From: Melanocharis versteri
Taxonomy: Eukaryota; Chordata; Aves; Passeriformes; Melanocharitidae
NCBI GenBank assembly: GCA_013397845.1
Contig: VZTG01001081.1
Location: 247,737-311,736 of the forward strand
Reading direction: 5' to 3'
Length of the DNA: 64,000 bases
Shown here: piece by piece, positions 59,253 through 64,000 of the stretch
Layout of the letters: the number at the start of each line of letters is the position of its first letter
How positions within the stretch are numbered: the first letter of the stretch is position 1
Position numbers and translations under genes: made by a program
Notes under the pieces: generated by a model
What the model was told of the DNA's origin: nothing
What the model saw: only the letters and a program-made list of their open reading frames with translations
Database searches by the model: none

Positions 59253-62200
59253 AAAATACACATCAGCCAATGTAATTTGACAAAACAAAGTTGTCAGGTG
59301 TAGTTGGTCCATTAACTACTACATGGAAAAAAAGTTAAATTCTTAGCCCTCTCCCAGATTTTATTCATTCTTCTGACAACCTGCTTACTTTTCCTACAGA
59401 AACTGAAGCTTTCCAGTAAGGTTAAGACACCAGCACATACTCCAAGAACCCACCAGCATAAACAAATTTTTAAATGCTTTCTGTGGTGATTACCTCACTC
59501 TGGTAGTGCCAGGCTTTAACTGCTGAGGCTGTGATTCCGTGTTCAGTTCCATGCAGCTGGACCATGTGCAGGGATATGTCTGATATCAGCGGAGCCTCAT
59601 CCAGGTGCAGTCGTCTGCTCTCCCCACCTTAATGCTGCCACACAGATGGATGAAATGGTCCTCAGAGAGACACATTAACAGGAATTATTTACCAGAAGAA
59701 AGAGGCTGCTCTATCATTCAAAGCTTCAGGCTGGAGTTGCTCCCTACCATGCTCACAATTTCCATGTTGGATCCTGGACATGCTCCACACCGGGGCTGCA
59801 AGCACAAGCTGGTAACTTTTAATTCTGTGGGAAGCTTTAAGAAGATTCCCCTTTCCTCATTTAGCAGAGATCTCTCACCTGCCTCCATGCAGGACTGTTT
59901 ATTCTAAAAATGTCCTGGCCTGTAACAGTAACTGCCTTAATGAGGAACTCTCCACTTGAATCCCAGGAACGAGGAGTTTGAGGATGACTCTCCCATGCTC
60001 GGGGGGGCAAAGAGTGCTGCAGTCCATGATTCTGCCTTACAAAGGAGCTAGCCAAATTTTAAAAAGTCAAAAGAAGCCAAGCACAGCAGATTTTAAGGGC
60101 TTAAGGCATGGTCTTCAGGATTTCCTCAGAATCCCACACAGTAAGGCACCTTTTCACAAAATCTGACTTTCAAACTGCAGTCAGAAGTTCTGCAGTGACT
60201 TTGAAGTCCCAAGTTTCATCTTCAAGTGTCATCAGAGTCTTGTCTGTGTCCAGGCAATAGAACCCACATTCCCACATCCTTGCCAAAGTGGGATTGGATC
60301 CATGCAGGATCTGCTAACGAGGAAGGGGAATCTATTGGTGAATCCAATTTTATCAGCCCCCACCATTGCCCAGCCACGTGTCCACAAACCACCAGCAACG
60401 TTCAGCATGACAAGGGAAGCATGAAACTGCAGTTGGGAAAATTCTGGCAGAGAAGGGAAACGTAGGCTCAGCTATTTATAAGTGAAGTCTGGAGTCAGCT
60501 TCAGTGATCACCCTATAAATAGTGGCTCGCCTGAAATCCAAGGCAGAGGATCTGGTATTTCATACAATCCTGCTCCTTGTCCTAGAGCAGCAGGTTTCTG
60601 CAGGATGCCGCTTTCCCCCTCTTGCTGTGGTACTATCTAAAAGCTTTGTGGAGTTTACTCCTACACACTTCAATTCAAGGTCCAAACATCTTTATTTCAT
60701 GAGGGAAAAAAATCAAGAGCATTATTTAGCCCTTTTACAGAAAGGATATGAAGGGAAATCTTCTTCCAAGGCCATACCTACAATATTTCCTTCAACATTT
60801 TCACTACTCCCTTGAAAAGTCCCTTTTGCAGGAGAAAACCCTGCAGCAAACCCTGGAGGCGAGATGGGAGCCTCATTAGCACAGCAGCTAAGGTAGGTGG
60901 AAGGTTTAAAAGCCTGCTAATATTCGGATAATAACAGTTTCTCCACGCCTCAGGATCCCAGCCATCTGTTGGAAATTTCATCACAAAGCAGGATGGCTGA
61001 GGGGGGAATGGTGACTTGCAGATTTAAATCTTAATTGTGGGCTAGTTTCCTTGGAAAACTCTCAACTTTTGTCTTTATTATAGTTAGCCAGAGGTCACAA
61101 TGTCTAAATTCCTGTCTTTCAGCGTGTATGTTATTCCCAAAACTGCCGAAGCCTAGAACAAGCTAGAAGACTATTGTTTAACACACTCTCCCTCTAGGAA
61201 CAAAAACAAAGTGAGAAAAAACAGAGCAAAACTCACACAGCAGGTGATGCTTCTTGCATCCTTCCTCTCCAGGAACCCTGTCTCCTGGAAGGCAGCTTTG
61301 TTTCCAGTTAACCGAGTGGTCACCTCATCTTCAGAGGTTATGACTTTTTATCCAGGGCATTTTCATGAGGAAAAATGAAAGTTTTACATAGCCAAACAAA
61401 CTGATATTTCCCTGTGAGCCATAGTGATGAACCCAGTACACTTATTCTTACCTAGAAAACACCAGGTAAGTATCGTGCTCTGGTCCTAGGGAAGCAGCAG
61501 CTCCAAACCCACATGGGATCCTTTGGCACCAAAACTGGGGTGTGGATTTCATGAAAAAAATATCGAGAGGTTTCTACATTTGCAGGCAATCCAGTTTTGT
61601 ATAAAAGACTGTTATTCAGGGGAAAAAACCCTTCAAAATGGCTATTAGGAAAGTTTGAAAAGTGGGAAGCTGATGGGAGGAGAGGGCCTGTAAATTCATA
61701 CTGCCTTTGCTGCTTTTCCCAATCCCCGAGTGCTTTTAGAGCCTCTGTGCTACCCATGGAAAATGGCACAAACCCAGGGGACAGCACAGTGATTTTCTCA
61801 GCCAAAAGATGAACTTTTTTTGAAGCATCTGACAGACCAAAATTAATTTTTTTTTTTTTTTGCTGCAGTCCCATTTAAGGTACCACAGAGCACCTTCCAA
61901 CTCAATACTTTGATCTTGTCTAGCCAATGGAAGCCTAGAATGGAAAAATGGCCTTTCATATATGACAAGAGAGTTTGATGCCAGAATTTCAAGACGAAAT
62001 ACACGTGGAATGGTAAAGATTTGTGATGCACCCTTCCCCTCAAATGCCTGGAACTCACTGTTTTACTTATATAGTTATTCAAAATCCATATGTATAATGT
62101 TGAATAAAAAAAATGTGGGTTACATAAAACAGGTTTTGTGGTACAAGGAACCAAAACTTGTGAAACCCACACAAGAGAAACATCCCCAAAGTTTGTAAAG

Positions 62201-63410
62201 AAAATAAAGGGGAGGAATTTTGGGACAGCGCACCTCACACTAGTTATGGTCCTTCCCCAGGCTTATAAACACAGCTCCACACTACAGAAACAAACCGGAG
62301 CTGTGTTTACCCGGGAGGAAGTTGTAGCTTGTCAGGATACAGTTGTATAAATAATTTAAAAAATAAGCCAGTACATACTGCATGTCCTTTTAAAAAGGAA
62401 AATAATAGAATGGAAAATTCTATTTTCCCACCGTGCACAGAAAGTCATTCAAGTGTCTGTGACACACAGGACAACGCCTGCTGGAAGTTTCCTTCCTTGA
62501 GCTTTGGATCAGGTCCATGGTAAAAACAGGGAAAGTCATCGACCTCTTTCTAACTAAGGTGAAAAAAAATCAGCATTCACTTATCACTTGGAATAAAAGT
62601 TCTGTGTTTATAATGCAAAACAGGAAGAGAAGTAAGGGTTAAATGTAACAGCAAAGCAATACAGCATGAAAATGCAGATTTTTTTTGTGACCGTCAGGTG
62701 TTTTTGTTTCATTTTAGAATGAGAGATTCACAGGGAGCTACAGGAAAATATAATAATTAAAAACCACCCAATGGTGATAGGGGTAACTTTGGACATCCCT
62801 GTTAGCCCTTGGAGTTCTGGTCTCATCCCACCCATTTTTCTCCTAAGTTTTGCCACTTCCACAGTGGCTGATATTCACTGCCTTAGAACCTTGAACTGCT
62901 GGACACAGGAAACCAGCCCAGAGCTTTCCCTTCTCGACACAGCTGTTTCTGAAGAGGCCAAGATGGAAATGAGATCCAGATCCAGATCTACGCTCAAAAG
63001 AACAGCAATTTTTCCTAAATTCCTTTGTCCAGATGAATCCATATGGGCAAATTGCTCTCTGCAGAGTGTTCCCATGGAGCAGGGAGTGCCCAGGGACAGC
63101 AGCCTGGAGGGTGCCAGAGCTGCAGCTGTGCAAGGGAAGGGTCATTCCATGAGCCCGAGCTCCCAGAGCTGCCATGCCCATGTTGCTCCACCGGCCACCA
63201 CGAGGCACTGCCGGCCCTGCCTGTCCAAATCCACACTCCAAACATTGCCAGGTCTTTGGGGGAAGGATTTCAGTGTGATTTCAAGGGATCCACTCAACAC
63301 CAGGCTGGCACTTTCTGTGCTGGCTGAGGGGAAAGCTGCACACGGCAGGAACATGCCGAGGACATCCCACATCATCTGGAGCAGGGAGAACACCCAGGAC
63401 TGGGATTTGT
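59253..63410. other. Upstream DNA, no gene supported
   Basis: No exon, RNA or full repeat is recognised. A poly(T) tract of 15 lies at 61847-61861. The 229-codon plus frame 62771-63460 ends inside the ATTT repeat and has no named motif. Confidence 0.45.
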
Positions 63411-63411
63411 C

Positions 63412-63434
63412 ATTATTTATTTATTTATTTATTT
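63412..63434. repeat. (ATTT)n simple repeat
   Basis: About five to six consecutive ATTT units lie on the plus strand. Confidence 0.95.
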
Positions 63435-64000
63435 CACAACATTTCTACTGTTTATTGTGACTGATGGGTGTTGGGTCAGGGGAGCAGAGAAAGATGCCTG
63501 AGGTTTTCATATTCCAAGGAGCAGCACACTGAAAAGTGTGGAATTTGCTTTGTCTTTTTACTCAGAAGGCTTTTCTACAAATAATTTCTGTTCTAGGATA
63601 GACTAAAATATTTTATCACAGGAGGCCCAACTCACTACTAACTTAAAGATCACTGAAACGTGTTTTATCAGGGTTTTCCTTATAGATTTTAGACATGTAA
63701 TTCAAAATTTTATGTGTTCAGGTATCTTCATAACTGACTTTGACATTATGACAAGGGGAGAATCTGGGTCAACTCCCGGTCCCACTCCCCACTGTTTTCC
63801 AGGAGAAAAGGATGGCATTACTTCTGTTGTTACCTGGAATGCTGCTGGAATGTTGCACCTGCTAGTGAGGGCTGCTCTTGAAAAAAAGAAGTTTAGTACA
63901 GGGAAAGGATGAAACAGAGGTATAAAACAAGCTTCCTTTTAGGAAACATGTAAAAAGTTAATTACTGTTAAAAATTCAAACCTTGAGTTCAGCCAGCAGG
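63435..64000. other. Window-end DNA; nothing recognised
   Basis: No coding, RNA or repeat feature could be supported in the last 560 bases. Confidence 0.5.

Noticed and set aside
1..64000. CRISPR arrays, tRNA or rRNA genes, prokaryotic operons, phage or integrative elements
   Set aside because: None seen; the content is vertebrate intron, promoter and upstream DNA.

Overview
This window is eukaryotic, from an amniote and most likely a bird (probably a passerine). Evidence: at least four CR1-type LINE 3' tails with the avian ATTCTATGA-like terminus, two LTRs of avian endogenous-retrovirus style, low repeat density, and long AT-moderate intronic DNA broken by CpG-dense promoter islands. Two of those islands contain runs of N, the usual GC dropout of short-read bird assemblies. 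There are no bacterial-type genes, operons, CRISPR arrays or tRNA/rRNA genes.

The only protein-coding gene I can support is SPTBN1 (beta-II spectrin), on the minus strand, and only its 5' end. Two alternative coding first exons are present: the canonical one at 20921-21068 (MTTTVATDYDNIE...) and the alternative one at 6668-6776 (MELQ...VPYNYNQLEGRFKQLQ). Both end in phase 1 at a consensus donor, so both can join the same shared exon, which lies left of position 1. Neither is an intact open reading frame by itself because each runs into an intron. Three CpG-rich promoter candidates lie upstream on the minus strand: about 7140-7450 (for the short N-terminal form), about 22080-22950, and about 54535-55040. 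The last two each carry a minus-strand CAG|GT donor, as expected of a non-coding first exon spliced to 21120.

Layout from left to right: 1-357 an LTR; 360-6667 intron; 6668-6803 alternative first exon; 7140-7450 CpG-rich promoter candidate; 7650-20920 intron with an ERVL-like LTR (16530-16871) and a 110-bp direct repeat at 14655 and 18664; 20921-21120 exon 2; 22080-22950 CpG island with gap; 23000-54500 a long first intron with a few CR1 relics and simple repeats; 54535-55040 CpG island with gap; 55600-56015 a degenerate L2-like LINE relic; 56050-64000 probable upstream intergenic DNA with two CR1 tails. Almost all open reading frames of 60-230 codons in this window look like chance.

I found no convincing undescribed system. 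The observations most worth a second look are the alternative N-terminus architecture, the upstream ORF in exon 2, the CAG/GGA repeat abutting the distal donor, the young 110-bp direct repeat, and the L2 relic beside the distal promoter.
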